Assembly: GCA_902561075.1 (NCBI GenBank) | Contig: CACEOC010000001.1 | Span: 62,001-126,000, forward strand | Source: an uncultured Pelagibacteraceae bacterium | GTDB lineage: Bacteria > Pseudomonadota > Alphaproteobacteria > Pelagibacterales > Pelagibacteraceae | DNA length: 64,000 bases | Direction of reading: 5' to 3' | Shown here: piece after piece, positions 31,248 to 41,977 of the stretch | Numbering within the stretch: position 1 is the first letter of the stretch | Layout: each line of letters opens with the position of its first letter | Program-made: the position numbers and the translations under genes | Notes under the pieces: generated by a model | Seen by the model: the letters and a program-made list of their open reading frames with translations, nothing else | Database searches by the model: none | What the model was told of the DNA's origin: nothing

Positions 31248-31916
31248 CTATAAAAGTTCTTTAATTGTTTTAAGATTAATTGGTTTTTTTTGTTTCAGAC
31301 TCATTTCGTCAACTTTATATATAAATTCTTTTATTTTGCTATAAGATCTATCTATTCTTTTTACAATATAATCAATAAGTTTTTTATCCAAACTTATTTG
31401 TCTATCAGAGAAATTTTTTAATATTAAGGCGAAAATTAATTCATCATCAGGTTTTGAAATTTCAGCCACCAAGCAATTTTTTACTCTTGAGGCTAAATCT
31501 TTTAATAAAAATTGCATTTCTATCAACGGTTTTTTTGAAGTGATAATCAAGTATTTATTATCTTGATCAACTAAATTAAACAATGAATATAAAATTTTTT
31601 CATCTGATTTATTTTCAAAATTATCAAGTATTACATTTTCATGTAATTTTAGAGATTTAAAAATGTTATTATTTAAATCTTTCTCCTGCATCCTTATAGC
31701 TTTATATTTACTCTCAAATATCTCTACTAAATGTGTTTTACCAGAAAATTTTTCACCAAATATATTAAGAATATTTTTTTCCCAACTAGGCCACTTCTCA
31801 ATTAATTTAAATGCAAAATAGTTTGATTTACTTACATAAAAATCGTTATAATTAAAATTTTGTTTTTGATCAAAATTAAGAAGCATTTGGTTTAATTCTT
31901 TCATTGAACACTCCAT
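31248..31916 (-). CDS. DnaA-like/Hda-type protein
   Basis: 'QNFNYNDFYVSKSNYFAFKLIEKWPSWEKNILNIFGEKFSGKTHL' fits DnaA AAA+ homologues in alphaproteobacteria. Confidence 0.8.
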   Translation of the reverse strand: MECSMKELNQMLLNFDQKQNFNYNDFYVSKSNYFAFKLIEKWPSWEKNILNIFGEKFSGKTHLVEIFESKYKAIRMQEKDLNNNIFKSLKLHENVILDNFENKSDEKILYSLFNLVDQDNKYLIITSKKPLIEMQFLLKDLASRVKNCLVAEISKPDDELIFALILKNFSDRQISLDKKLIDYIVKRIDRSYSKIKEFIYKVDEMSLKQKKPINLKTIKELL

Positions 31917-32980
31917 ATTTCATCAGATATATCAATTTTAAAATTTAAATCTTGGAAATTTAATAAAAACTTATCTGGAGTATTGTTATAAATAATTTTA
32001 TAAACAGTATCTTCTGAAGTTATTCTATCGATTTGATAGTCAAATGTAAATTCTGAATTATTTAGTGCTTTTTCAAATCTGTTAATTAAATAAATATCTT
32101 TAGATTTTATAGATATTTTTAATGGTAATTTAATTGAAAGGTTAATTCTATTTACTTTTTTCCATTCATTTTCAAAACTAATTTTTAAATTATTTATGAT
32201 TTTATCAGTTGCGCTTAAGGTTTCTTCATACTCAAAACTTGAATTAATTATTGAAAATTGCTCTTTAAACTTAATTTTTGACAGTACTTTTAAATTATTT
32301 TTAGATTTTATAAATATAGAAACTATATATTCGTCTTTATTGTATTTTTGTAATAATTGATCGAAATTAAAATTTTCTATATTAAATAAATTTTTTTTTA
32401 TTACTTCAAAATCTTCTAAATCTTCGGTCAATAAATCATATTCTAAAAGTAATTTTTGATTATTTGTGTTGTTCCACTTTTTATAATATTTATTCTCTGA
32501 ATACATAATTAGCTCGTTCCTAGATACATCAATATATAGAGGTAAAAACAAAATTTTTTTTTTTTTGGGCGTAGATGCTGTTATATTTTTAGAATTTAGA
32601 AAAGTTAATATATCTTTTCTATTAAATAAAATATTAAATTCTGCGATATAATTATTTTCAATAAATTTTTCATTCTGAATTAAAAAAGAATCAACCATAG
32701 TTCTAATTTCATCAATATTATTGAAATTTATACTTTTGATATTATCCGAGTTGATTATTCTTGATATCAATATTTCAAATGCAGATTTAAATGCTTTATC
32801 TATTACGATTTCTTTTTTAAAGTCTAAATCATATGGCTCTATAATTTCGACATTTTCTACATTATAAGTCTTAGCTTTTGCAATAACTGTTGAAAAAACC
32901 ATCAAAAAAATAAACAAATAACAAAAAAAATTGTATAAAAAAGTATCTTTTAATTTTAAATAAATAAATATTTTATTCAT
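31901..32980 (-). CDS. DUF2066-like protein with N-terminal signal/TM segment; preferred start 32980 (track uses TTG at 32989)
   Basis: N-terminal hydrophobic segment, position between hda-like and purM genes; family assignment mainly from context. Confidence 0.55.
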   Translation of the reverse strand: MNKIFIYLKLKDTFLYNFFCYLFIFLMVFSTVIAKAKTYNVENVEIIEPYDLDFKKEIVIDKAFKSAFEILISRIINSDNIKSINFNNIDEIRTMVDSFLIQNEKFIENNYIAEFNILFNRKDILTFLNSKNITASTPKKKKILFLPLYIDVSRNELIMYSENKYYKKWNNTNNQKLLLEYDLLTEDLEDFEVIKKNLFNIENFNFDQLLQKYNKDEYIVSIFIKSKNNLKVLSKIKFKEQFSIINSSFEYEETLSATDKIINNLKISFENEWKKVNRINLSIKLPLKISIKSKDIYLINRFEKALNNSEFTFDYQIDRITSEDTVYKIIYNNTPDKFLLNFQDLNFKIDISDEIWSVQ

Positions 32981-34010
32981 GAAAGACAATAACCTAACAT
33001 ATCACAATAGTGGAGTTAACATTAAAGGTGCGGACAGATTTATAGATTACATTTCTAAGAAAGCAAAAAAACAAACAAAAAGTAGTAATATTAAAAATAT
33101 TGGTGGGTTTGGTGCAATTAATCAACTACCGAAAAATATTAAAAATCCAATTTTAGTTACTTGCACTGATGGTGTTGGTACTAAACTAGAAATAGCAAAT
33201 ACATTAAATAAGTATGATACTATAGGCATAGATCTTGTAGCGATGTCTGTGAATGATTTAATTGTACAGGGTGCAAAGCCCCATATTTTTTTAGATTATA
33301 TATCAATAGATAAAATAAATTTATTAAAACTCAAAAAAATATTAACTGGTATTTTAAAAGGTTGCAAAATTGCTGATTGTGAATTGGTTGGCGGAGAAAC
33401 TGCAGAAATGCCTGGAACCTATACACAAAATAAATTTGATTTAGCTGGCTTTGCAGTGGGATTTGTCGAAAAAAATAAACTTTTGACAAAAAAGAAAGTT
33501 AAAAAAAATAATTTAGTAATAGCAATACCCTCTAACGGAATACACTCTAATGGTTATTCTTTGGTAAGAAAAATTTTAAAAAAAAAAAAAATTAATTTAA
33601 AAAAAAATAATTATTTAAAAAACGAGTTGATTAAACCAACTAAAATATACGTAAAAGAAATTTTGAATTTAGTTAAAAAAAATTATGTGAATGCTTGTGT
33701 AAATATAACTGGTGGAGGAGTAGAAGAAAATATCAAAAGAATAATTCCTGATGGTTTATGTGCTGATATTAATTTAAATAAAATTAAAATTTTAGATATT
33801 TTTAAATGGATTAAAAAATCAGGAGTTGCAGATAATGAAATGATTAAAACTTTTAATTGTGGGGTAGGTTTTTGTATAATTATTAAAGAGAAAAATTTAA
33901 AATTAATTGAAAAATATTTCAAAAAAAGTTTTAAGCCTTATGTAATCGGTAAAATAATCAATGGAAAAAAAAGAATAAAATTAAATGGAAAACTTACTTG
34001 GGAAAAATAA
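32979..34010 (+). CDS. purM: Phosphoribosylformylglycinamidine cyclo-ligase
   Basis: 'GGFGAINQLP', 'VTCTDGVGTKLEIA', 'GGETAEMPG', 'NGIHSNGYSLVRK'. Confidence 0.96.
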   Translation: MKDNNLTYHNSGVNIKGADRFIDYISKKAKKQTKSSNIKNIGGFGAINQLPKNIKNPILVTCTDGVGTKLEIANTLNKYDTIGIDLVAMSVNDLIVQGAKPHIFLDYISIDKINLLKLKKILTGILKGCKIADCELVGGETAEMPGTYTQNKFDLAGFAVGFVEKNKLLTKKKVKKNNLVIAIPSNGIHSNGYSLVRKILKKKKINLKKNNYLKNELIKPTKIYVKEILNLVKKNYVNACVNITGGGVEENIKRIIPDGLCADINLNKIKILDIFKWIKKSGVADNEMIKTFNCGVGFCIIIKEKNLKLIEKYFKKSFKPYVIGKIINGKKRIKLNGKLTWEK

Positions 34011-34566
34011 AGTATTAACGGCTGTATTTATTTCAGGTAAAGGTACAAATCTAAAAAAATTAATACAATTCTCAAAAACTAAAAATTCTCCAATTAAAAT
34101 TAGCCTAATTGTATCAAGCAATTCTAAAGCAGAAGGTTTAAAATATTCTTTAAAGCACAAAATAAAGAAATATGTAATAACAATTAATGATAGGAATTTT
34201 GAAGATAAAATTCTTAAAAATTTAAAAATTAATAAAATACAATTTATTTGTTTGGCTGGGTATATGAAAATTTTGTCAAAAAAATTTATTAAAAATTTTA
34301 AAGGGAAAATTATTAATATCCATCCATCTTTATTGCCAAAATATAAAGGTTTAAATACACATGAAAAAGTAATTAAAAATAAAGAGAAATATACTGGTTG
34401 TACAGTTCACTATGTAAATGATAAATTGGACTCTGGCAAAATTATATTACAAAAAAAAATTAAGATTTTCAAAAACGATAATCCAAAGTCGATAAAAAGA
34501 AGAGTTTTAAATGAAGAACATCAAACTTATTATAAAGCAATATTAAAAATTTTTAATGTTATTTAA
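33985..34566 (+). CDS. purN: Phosphoribosylglycinamide formyltransferase
   Basis: 'VFISGKGTNLKKLI', 'LAGYMKILSKKFI', 'NIHPSLLPKYKG'; overlaps purM. Confidence 0.95.
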   Translation: MENLLGKNKVLTAVFISGKGTNLKKLIQFSKTKNSPIKISLIVSSNSKAEGLKYSLKHKIKKYVITINDRNFEDKILKNLKINKIQFICLAGYMKILSKKFIKNFKGKIINIHPSLLPKYKGLNTHEKVIKNKEKYTGCTVHYVNDKLDSGKIILQKKIKIFKNDNPKSIKRRVLNEEHQTYYKAILKIFNVI

Positions 34567-34966
34567 AAAAAAAATTTATTTCTATTTTAGCGTTATCCAC
34601 ACTGTCAGATCCATGAACCGAATTTTTATCAATTGATAGACCATATTTTTTTCTTATAGTCCCCACTTCTGCCTCTTTTGGATTGGTTGATCCCATTAAT
34701 TTTCTGTTATCTATTACTGCGTTATCTTTTTCCAGAATCATTACGTAAATTGGTCCCGAAGATAAGTACTCACAAAGTTCGTTGTAAAAAGTCTTAGATT
34801 GGTGCACCTTATAAAATTCTTCTGCCTCTGACTTTGAAATTTGAATTTTTTTTTCCTGAGAAATAGTAAAATTATTTGATAAAAAAATGTTTTTTATTTC
34901 TTCAATTAAGTTCCTCTCAACTGCATCAGGTTTTATAATAGATAATGTTTGCTCTAAGTTACTCAT
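34559..34966 (-). CDS. ndk: Nucleoside diphosphate kinase
   Basis: 'EQTLSIIKPDAVERNLI', 'NSVHGSDSVDNAKIEI'. Confidence 0.96.
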   Translation of the reverse strand: MSNLEQTLSIIKPDAVERNLIEEIKNIFLSNNFTISQEKKIQISKSEAEEFYKVHQSKTFYNELCEYLSSGPIYVMILEKDNAVIDNRKLMGSTNPKEAEVGTIRKKYGLSIDKNSVHGSDSVDNAKIEINFFFK

Positions 34967-36419
34967 AATAATCTTTGATTAAAGAATTTAATAACCTTAC
35001 TCCATAACCTGTTGCTCCTCCAGAATTTAATGCACCACCATACTTAGAAAATGCCATTCCAGCTATATCTAAATGAGCCCAAGGTGTTTTATTCAATATA
35101 AATCTTTGTAAGAATTGTGCGGCTGTAGTAGATCCTGCTCCACCAACATAATTAATATTTTGCATATCAGCATTTTTAGAATTAATAAGTTTGTCGAAGT
35201 TTTTATGTAGCGGCATTCTCCATAATTTCTCCTCTACTTTTTCACCAGCTTTGATTAATTGATCTGATAATTTGTCATCGTTTGAGAATAATCCTGCATA
35301 TTCAGAACCTAACGAAACTATAATTGCTCCAGTTAGAGTAGCTAAATCAACAATAAATCTGGGTTTAAATTTTTTTTCTGTGAAAGTAAGTGCATCTGCC
35401 AGCACTAATCTACCTTCTGCATCAGTATTCAATATTTCAATCGTTTTACCACTATAAGATTTTACAATGTCACCTGGTCTTTGAGCATTTCCACTTACCA
35501 TATTTTCTACAAGTCCAACTACACCTACAGCATTTACTTTTGCTTTTCTTATAGCTAAGGTTTTCATTAATCCCACAACAACAGCAGAACCAGCCATATC
35601 GTAAGTCATGTCTTCCATGAATTTTGCTGGTTTAAGTGAATATCCTCCTGTATCAAAACATACCCCTTTTCCAACAAATGCTAATGGTTTAGAATTATTT
35701 TTAATACCTTTCCACTCAAGTGTTACAAGATACGAACCTCTTATACTTCCTTGGCCTACTCCAATTAAAGCATTCATTCCTAGTTTTTTTAATTGTCTGT
35801 CATTATAAATATTTATTTTCAAACCATATTTTTTTAGTGAGTTTAATCTTTTTGCGTATTCATCTGGATGTAATATATTTCCTGGTTCAGAAACTAGGTC
35901 TCTTGTGTAAAAAGTTCCTTCCTCGAGTGCTTTAAATTTCAATAGATCATTATCTATAGATTTATTTTTATTTTGTAAAATTTTTATAGTTATATTTTTC
36001 AAGTCTTTTTTGGACTTATATTTTGTAAATTCGTATGATTTTAATTTAAATCCATGAACAAAATGATTAAATGAATTAGATAAATTACCAATCATTGTCT
36101 CAGATAGAATATTTACAAATGTAAAATTATTTAATTTTATAAAATCGTAAAATGATGATCCCAAATTCTCAAGATCATTATTGGAATGTTTTTTTTTAAT
36201 AGATATTAAAATTAAAGTTTTTTCAGGATTTAAGTCAAAATATAGTATTTTTTTTTTCGATTTAGGTTTTGATTTTAATATTCTTCTTAAAAACTCTAAT
36301 TCATTCGTTGAAAGTATTTTCTTATTTTTGAAAATCTTAAAATTTTCATCAGTAAAAATTGCAAATACACCTTTATTAATGGATTTTGTCTCTTTTTTAT
36401 AGATAACTTGAACACTCAT
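34959..36419 (-). CDS. pepA: Leucyl aminopeptidase (M17)
   Basis: 'FVGKGVCFDTGGYSLKPAKFMEDMTYDMAGSA', 'NTDAEGRLVLADAL'. Confidence 0.95.
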   Translation of the reverse strand: MSVQVIYKKETKSINKGVFAIFTDENFKIFKNKKILSTNELEFLRRILKSKPKSKKKILYFDLNPEKTLILISIKKKHSNNDLENLGSSFYDFIKLNNFTFVNILSETMIGNLSNSFNHFVHGFKLKSYEFTKYKSKKDLKNITIKILQNKNKSIDNDLLKFKALEEGTFYTRDLVSEPGNILHPDEYAKRLNSLKKYGLKINIYNDRQLKKLGMNALIGVGQGSIRGSYLVTLEWKGIKNNSKPLAFVGKGVCFDTGGYSLKPAKFMEDMTYDMAGSAVVVGLMKTLAIRKAKVNAVGVVGLVENMVSGNAQRPGDIVKSYSGKTIEILNTDAEGRLVLADALTFTEKKFKPRFIVDLATLTGAIIVSLGSEYAGLFSNDDKLSDQLIKAGEKVEEKLWRMPLHKNFDKLINSKNADMQNINYVGGAGSTTAAQFLQRFILNKTPWAHLDIAGMAFSKYGGALNSGGATGYGVRLLNSLIKDYYE

Positions 36420-36478
36420 AAAATTTAAAATATAAAATATAGGTTGTGTTTATATATGTTTAAAATTACAGAATTTCA

Positions 36479-37600
36479 ATGGAAAAATTAATATTCAGAA
36501 AATTTTTTAAGGACACTTTTTATTTTTTTATAATTAGTACTTTAAGTCTAACTTTAATAGTTTGGGTTATACAGGCAGTAAATTTTTTAGATTTTGTATC
36601 CGAAGATGGACACAGCTTTAGAGTTTATTTTTTATACACTCTTCTAAGTTTTCCAAAAATATTTGCAAGATTAGTGCTTTTTATGTTTTTTATATCAATT
36701 TTTTATACCATTATAAAGTATGAGAAAAATAATGAATTAATTATATTTTGGGTGAACGGTGTAAAAAAGTCATCATTTCTTAATTTTATAGTTAAGTTTT
36801 CGATAATAATATTGTTGTTACAATTATTTTTAAACATATTTATTGTGCCAAAAGCACAAGATTTAGGAAGGTCATTTATAAGGTCTTCTAATATAGATTA
36901 TTTACCATCACTGATAAAATCTAAAAAATTTATAAATGCAGTCGAAAAATTGACAATATTTTTTGAGAAAAAAGATAACGATGGAAATTTAATAAATATT
37001 TTTATAAACGATTTAAAGAATACCAAAATATCTAAGACTATTTTTGCAAAAAAAGGTGAGATAATTAAACAAGGTAATAATTATTATTTTATTTTGTCAA
37101 ATGGTAATATTATTGAAAATAGTGAAAACAGTGTAAATATAATTTCTTTTGAGACTACTAAAGTAAATTTGTCTAATTATAGTACAAAAACTACTATACA
37201 CCCAAAAATACAAGAGCTTTCTACGAAAGAGTTATTTGAATGTTCAAGGTCAGTAAATTTATATAATATTACATATCAAAGTGATAAACTAATTTGCGAT
37301 AGTAAAGGATCAAAAGAAGTCACAAGAGAACTATACAAAAGAATAATCAATCCATTTTATATAATAATTATTGCAATGGTATCTTCCTGCCTTGCATTAA
37401 GATCAGAAAATGAAATTAAATTTGGTAGACATAAAATTATCATTTTTATTACTTGTGTGACATTAATTATATTATCGCAAATACTTTCTCAATATTCAGG
37501 TCAAATTAATATAAAAAATGTTATTATTTCGTTTTTACCTTTTGTGCTAACAATTTTTTCTTATTTAATAATCCAATACCGTTTAAATAGGAACTTTTAA
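36479..37600 (+). CDS. lptF: LPS export permease LptF
   Basis: YjgP/YjgQ-type permease, 'YKRIINPFYIIIIAMVSSCL', followed by lptG and lptD. Confidence 0.9.
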   Translation: MEKLIFRKFFKDTFYFFIISTLSLTLIVWVIQAVNFLDFVSEDGHSFRVYFLYTLLSFPKIFARLVLFMFFISIFYTIIKYEKNNELIIFWVNGVKKSSFLNFIVKFSIIILLLQLFLNIFIVPKAQDLGRSFIRSSNIDYLPSLIKSKKFINAVEKLTIFFEKKDNDGNLINIFINDLKNTKISKTIFAKKGEIIKQGNNYYFILSNGNIIENSENSVNIISFETTKVNLSNYSTKTTIHPKIQELSTKELFECSRSVNLYNITYQSDKLICDSKGSKEVTRELYKRIINPFYIIIIAMVSSCLALRSENEIKFGRHKIIIFITCVTLIILSQILSQYSGQINIKNVIISFLPFVLTIFSYLIIQYRLNRNF

Positions 37601-37601
37601 A

Positions 37602-38681
37602 ATGATAAATACATATAAAATATATCTTATGAAGTTGTATTTTAAATATTTAATGACTATATCAATAGTTTTTTTGTGTCTAATATTTGTTTTGAATATT
37701 ATAGAAGAAATAAAATTTTTTGATGATTTAAACTTAAGTTTTTTATACCCGGTAATTTTTACATTACTGAACTTACCTACAATATTGTTTGAGATAAGTC
37801 CTTTTATTTTTTTGATAACAACACAAATGTTTTTCTTAGAATTATATAATAGAGATGAAATTATAATTTTTAAACAATATGGAGTTAAAAATTTAGATAT
37901 AATAAAGTTTATATCATTCATTTCATTAATCGTAGGAATATTATTAGTTTTGGGTTTCTATACACTCTCATCCAATTTAAAAAACAATTATTTAATTTTC
38001 AAAAATAAATTTACAGATGATAATAAATATTTGGCTGTTATTAACGAAAGTGGTTTGTGGATAAAAGATGAGGTGAATGATTATGTCAATATAGTTCACG
38101 CTAAATCGATAGAAAAAAATTTTCTAAAAGATGTATCGATAAATCAAATGGATAAAGATCATTCTTTAGTTCAATCAATTTTTGCTGAGGAAATAGATAT
38201 CATGAACAATACATGGAAAATCGAGAATGCTAAAATTTTTAATGTTAATGGGACAAAAATAGATAACAGAGAAATAACATTTAAGACAAATTTTAACTTA
38301 GAAAAAATTAATAATCTTTTTTCAAATTTATCATCATTAAATTTAATTCAGCTGTTTGAGCAATATAATGACTATAAATCATTAGGATATTCAACACTAG
38401 ACATAGAAAGCCATATTCATAAAATAACATCATTGCCAATTTATCTAGTTATCATGATATTATTAGGATCTATTTTGATGTTTAACACCAGCTATAATAA
38501 ATCAAAAGTTGCCAACTTAGTTATTGGAATATTATTATCAGTATTTATTTATTATATTAATTACTTTTTTAATTTAATGGGTATAAATGAAAGAATACCA
38601 GTTATATTATCAGTTTGGTTTCCTTTTATTATTTTAATATTATTATCTGGAATAGGATTGGTTAAAATTAATGAAAAATAA
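37602..38681 (+). CDS. lptG: LPS export permease LptG
   Basis: YjgP/YjgQ-type permease, 'LYLMKLYFKYLM'-like start, 'HKITSLPIYLVIMILLGSI'. Confidence 0.9.
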   Translation: MINTYKIYLMKLYFKYLMTISIVFLCLIFVLNIIEEIKFFDDLNLSFLYPVIFTLLNLPTILFEISPFIFLITTQMFFLELYNRDEIIIFKQYGVKNLDIIKFISFISLIVGILLVLGFYTLSSNLKNNYLIFKNKFTDDNKYLAVINESGLWIKDEVNDYVNIVHAKSIEKNFLKDVSINQMDKDHSLVQSIFAEEIDIMNNTWKIENAKIFNVNGTKIDNREITFKTNFNLEKINNLFSNLSSLNLIQLFEQYNDYKSLGYSTLDIESHIHKITSLPIYLVIMILLGSILMFNTSYNKSKVANLVIGILLSVFIYYINYFFNLMGINERIPVILSVWFPFIILILLSGIGLVKINEK

Positions 38682-41040
38682 AAATAAATTTTTTTTATAT
38701 ATTTTATTCTTACTGAGTTTTACCTTTAATGCCTCAACATCTAATGATTTTGAGTTGGACTCAAAATTGATTGAATTTGATAATGATGGTAAAATCATTA
38801 CTGCAACTGGGGATGTAGAAATTAAAGTTGAAAATGGAATAATAATTAAAAGTGATAAATCTATATTAAATAAAGAGGATTCTATTCTTGAAGCTAGTGG
38901 TAATATTTATTTTTTAGATGAAAAAAATAAAATAGAAATATTTGCTGAAAATATAAAATATGAAAAGAAAAAAAATATTATTATCTTTAAAGGTGATAAT
39001 AAAACAATATTTGACAAAAAATTTAATCTAAAATCAAGAGATATAATTTATAATAAAAACAAAAATTTAATCTACTCGAATTACAAAACTTCTCTAAAAG
39101 ATAAAGATAATAACAATTTATTTTTCGATAATTTTAAATTTAATGTAATTGATAAAGTGGTTGATGTAGAGAACTTACAATTAATCGATGCGAGTAAAAA
39201 TGACTATAAAATAAATGAAGCAATGATTAATTTAAACATTGGAGAGTTTATTGGAAAAAACGTAAAAATCTTTTTTTATAAAGAAATTTTTGGCAATTCT
39301 GAAAATGATCCAAGATTATTTGGAAATTCAATTATTCATAATAAAAACGAGACCTTAGTAAGCAAAGGTATTTTTACTTCTTGTAAAATAAACAATAATG
39401 AAAAATGCCCACCATGGATAATAAAGGCTGATCAAGTAAAACATAATAAAAAAAATAAAACAATTGAATATAAAAACGCTTGGTTAAATATTTATGATTT
39501 TCCATTGGCATATTTTCCTTTTTTTTATCATCCAGATCCAACCGTAAAAAGGCAATCAGGATTTTTACTTCCTAAGTTAAGTAATTCATCTACTTTAGGG
39601 AATTCAATTCAAGTGCCTTATTACAAAGTTATTTCAGATAATAAAGATCTTACATTTTCACCAAAAATATTTTTTGATGACGATGTTTTACTACAATCTG
39701 AATATAGACAAAAAAATAAAAATAGTGAGTTAATTACAGATCAAAGTATTAATTTTAATGACGATTCAACAAAATCACATTTTTTTGGTAATTTTATTAA
39801 TTCTACAGAAAATAATGAATATCAACTTAATATAGAAACTACATCAAACAAAAATTATTTAAAAAAGTATGAGGTTACATCTCCTTTAATTGATGACAAT
39901 ATGAATCTAAATAGCTTTATAAGCTTTGAAAAAGATTTTGATAATAGCTATTTTTTTACGTCATTTGAAGTTTTTGAGGATCTAACAAAAAATGATTCGG
40001 ATAGCTACGAGTATATTTATCCAAATTATTTATTTAATAAGCAAATTTTCCCTGATACACCTGGTAGTGTTGAGTTTTATACGTCTGGATATCAAAAAAA
40101 ATATGATACAAATAAATATGATGCTGTAATAGTAAATGATATTAAATATAAATCTCCTCAAAATATTTCAAAAACGGGTTCAATAAATAATTTCACTTTT
40201 AATTTAAAAAACCTAAATACTGATGGAGAGAATTCAACTAATCATAGTGATAATTTAAAAAAAAAAATTTTAACATCTTTTCAAATTGATACCAAGCATC
40301 CTATGAAAAAAGAAACAGATAGTTATTTAAATTACTTAACACCGAAGGTATCCTTAAAATTTAGCCCAACAGAAACAAAGAATATTAGAGATGAGGAAAA
40401 TACTATAAATTACCTGGGACTTTTTAATGTCGACAGATTTAATGATAATCAAATGATTGAAGGGGGCGAATCTTTAACATTAGGATTTGATTACAAATCT
40501 AAAAGCAAAAAAAATAATAAAGGCTTAGAGTTGTCGATTGGTCAAGTTTATAGAATATCTGAAAATAATGATCTTCCTATAGCAACTAGCTTAGGGCAAA
40601 CAAGGTCAGATTTCATAGGAAACCTTAATTATGACTATTCAGAAAAATTAAAAATTAATTACTCATTCGCGATAGATAACAATTTCGAAGATACCAATTA
40701 CGACTTTCTAGAGACATCTTTGTCACTTAATAAGTTTATTACATCATTTAAGTTTTTAAATACTAATAAAGCTTTAGGTGATAAAAGTTTTATATCAAAT
40801 ACATCAAAAATAAATTTTAATAATGAACATTCATTAAATTTTACAACAAACAAAAATTTAGACGAAAATTATACAGAATATTATGATTTAATATATGAAT
40901 ATAAAAATGACTGTTTTGCAGCGTCAGTTGAATACAAAAAATCTTTTTACAATGATGTTGATATAGTAGCTGGAGAAAACATAATGTTTTCAATTAAAAT
41001 AATTCCATTTGGTAAAATTAATACTTTAAGCTTAAATTAG
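38671..41040 (+). CDS. lptD: LPS-assembly protein LptD
   Basis: OstA-like N-terminal domain, 'CPPWIIKADQVKHNKKNKTIEYKNAWLNIYDFPLAYFPFFYHPDPTVKRQSGFLLP'. Confidence 0.93.
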   Translation: MKNKNKFFLYILFLLSFTFNASTSNDFELDSKLIEFDNDGKIITATGDVEIKVENGIIIKSDKSILNKEDSILEASGNIYFLDEKNKIEIFAENIKYEKKKNIIIFKGDNKTIFDKKFNLKSRDIIYNKNKNLIYSNYKTSLKDKDNNNLFFDNFKFNVIDKVVDVENLQLIDASKNDYKINEAMINLNIGEFIGKNVKIFFYKEIFGNSENDPRLFGNSIIHNKNETLVSKGIFTSCKINNNEKCPPWIIKADQVKHNKKNKTIEYKNAWLNIYDFPLAYFPFFYHPDPTVKRQSGFLLPKLSNSSTLGNSIQVPYYKVISDNKDLTFSPKIFFDDDVLLQSEYRQKNKNSELITDQSINFNDDSTKSHFFGNFINSTENNEYQLNIETTSNKNYLKKYEVTSPLIDDNMNLNSFISFEKDFDNSYFFTSFEVFEDLTKNDSDSYEYIYPNYLFNKQIFPDTPGSVEFYTSGYQKKYDTNKYDAVIVNDIKYKSPQNISKTGSINNFTFNLKNLNTDGENSTNHSDNLKKKILTSFQIDTKHPMKKETDSYLNYLTPKVSLKFSPTETKNIRDEENTINYLGLFNVDRFNDNQMIEGGESLTLGFDYKSKSKKNNKGLELSIGQVYRISENNDLPIATSLGQTRSDFIGNLNYDYSEKLKINYSFAIDNNFEDTNYDFLETSLSLNKFITSFKFLNTNKALGDKSFISNTSKINFNNEHSLNFTTNKNLDENYTEYYDLIYEYKNDCFAASVEYKKSFYNDVDIVAGENIMFSIKIIPFGKINTLSLN

Positions 41041-41044
41041 TATT

Positions 41045-41977
41045 ATGAAAAATACTTTAATAAGTTTCATAATTTATATTTTTGTCCTTAATTCAAATAC
41101 TTATTCTAGTGAAATAAAAATTGAATATAAAATTGATAATCAGATTATTACAAATATTGATATAGATAATGAAATTAAATATTTACAATCATTAAACAAA
41201 AATTTAGATGATTTATCCAAAAAAAAAATAAAAGAAATAGCACTAAATTCAGTTATACAAGAAAAGGTAAAATATATCGAGTTGAGTAAATACTTTGATT
41301 TTACTTTAGAAGACAATGAACTTGAAAAAATAATTTATCAGAATTTATATAACAATTTAAAGTTAGAAAATCGAAATCAACTAAATAATTATTTTAATAA
41401 ATATGGTTTAAATTTGGAAGATATTTTTTTTAAATTTAAAATAGAACTTCTTTGGAACAAGCTCATTTACGAAAAATATATATCAAATGTAGTTTTAGAT
41501 AAAAAAAAATTAAAAGATAAAATAAAAGAGGATATTTCGCAAAAAGAACCTATAGAAGAATTTAATTTAAAAGAAATATTATTCAATGTTGACACCAACG
41601 AAACAGTCGAAAATAAGTATTCAGAAATATTACAAACTATTAATGAAAGAGGATTTGAGAATGCTGCAAATATATATAGTTTATCTAATACATCTAAATA
41701 TGGTGGTTCTATAGGTTGGTTGAAAAAGACACAACTTTCAAAAACAATTTATAGCAAGATTAAAACTTTAGGTAACACAGAAATAAGTAAACCTATACAA
41801 GCGGGTAATGGTTATTTAATTATAAAAGTTGAAGAAAAAAGGTTTATTAATGAGACAATAAATGAAAAAGATGAACTTGAAAAATTATTAAGAAAAGAAA
41901 CAGATAAACAATTAAATAATTTTTCAACTATATTTTTTAATAAAATTAAAAAAAATATAATTATAAATGAACTATAA
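41045..41977 (+). CDS. surA: SurA-like peptidyl-prolyl isomerase/chaperone
   Basis: Signal-like N-terminus, SurA N-domain pattern, parvulin 'SKYGGSIGWLKKTQL'; between lptD and pdxA. Confidence 0.85.
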   Translation: MKNTLISFIIYIFVLNSNTYSSEIKIEYKIDNQIITNIDIDNEIKYLQSLNKNLDDLSKKKIKEIALNSVIQEKVKYIELSKYFDFTLEDNELEKIIYQNLYNNLKLENRNQLNNYFNKYGLNLEDIFFKFKIELLWNKLIYEKYISNVVLDKKKLKDKIKEDISQKEPIEEFNLKEILFNVDTNETVENKYSEILQTINERGFENAANIYSLSNTSKYGGSIGWLKKTQLSKTIYSKIKTLGNTEISKPIQAGNGYLIIKVEEKRFINETINEKDELEKLLRKETDKQLNNFSTIFFNKIKKNIIINEL

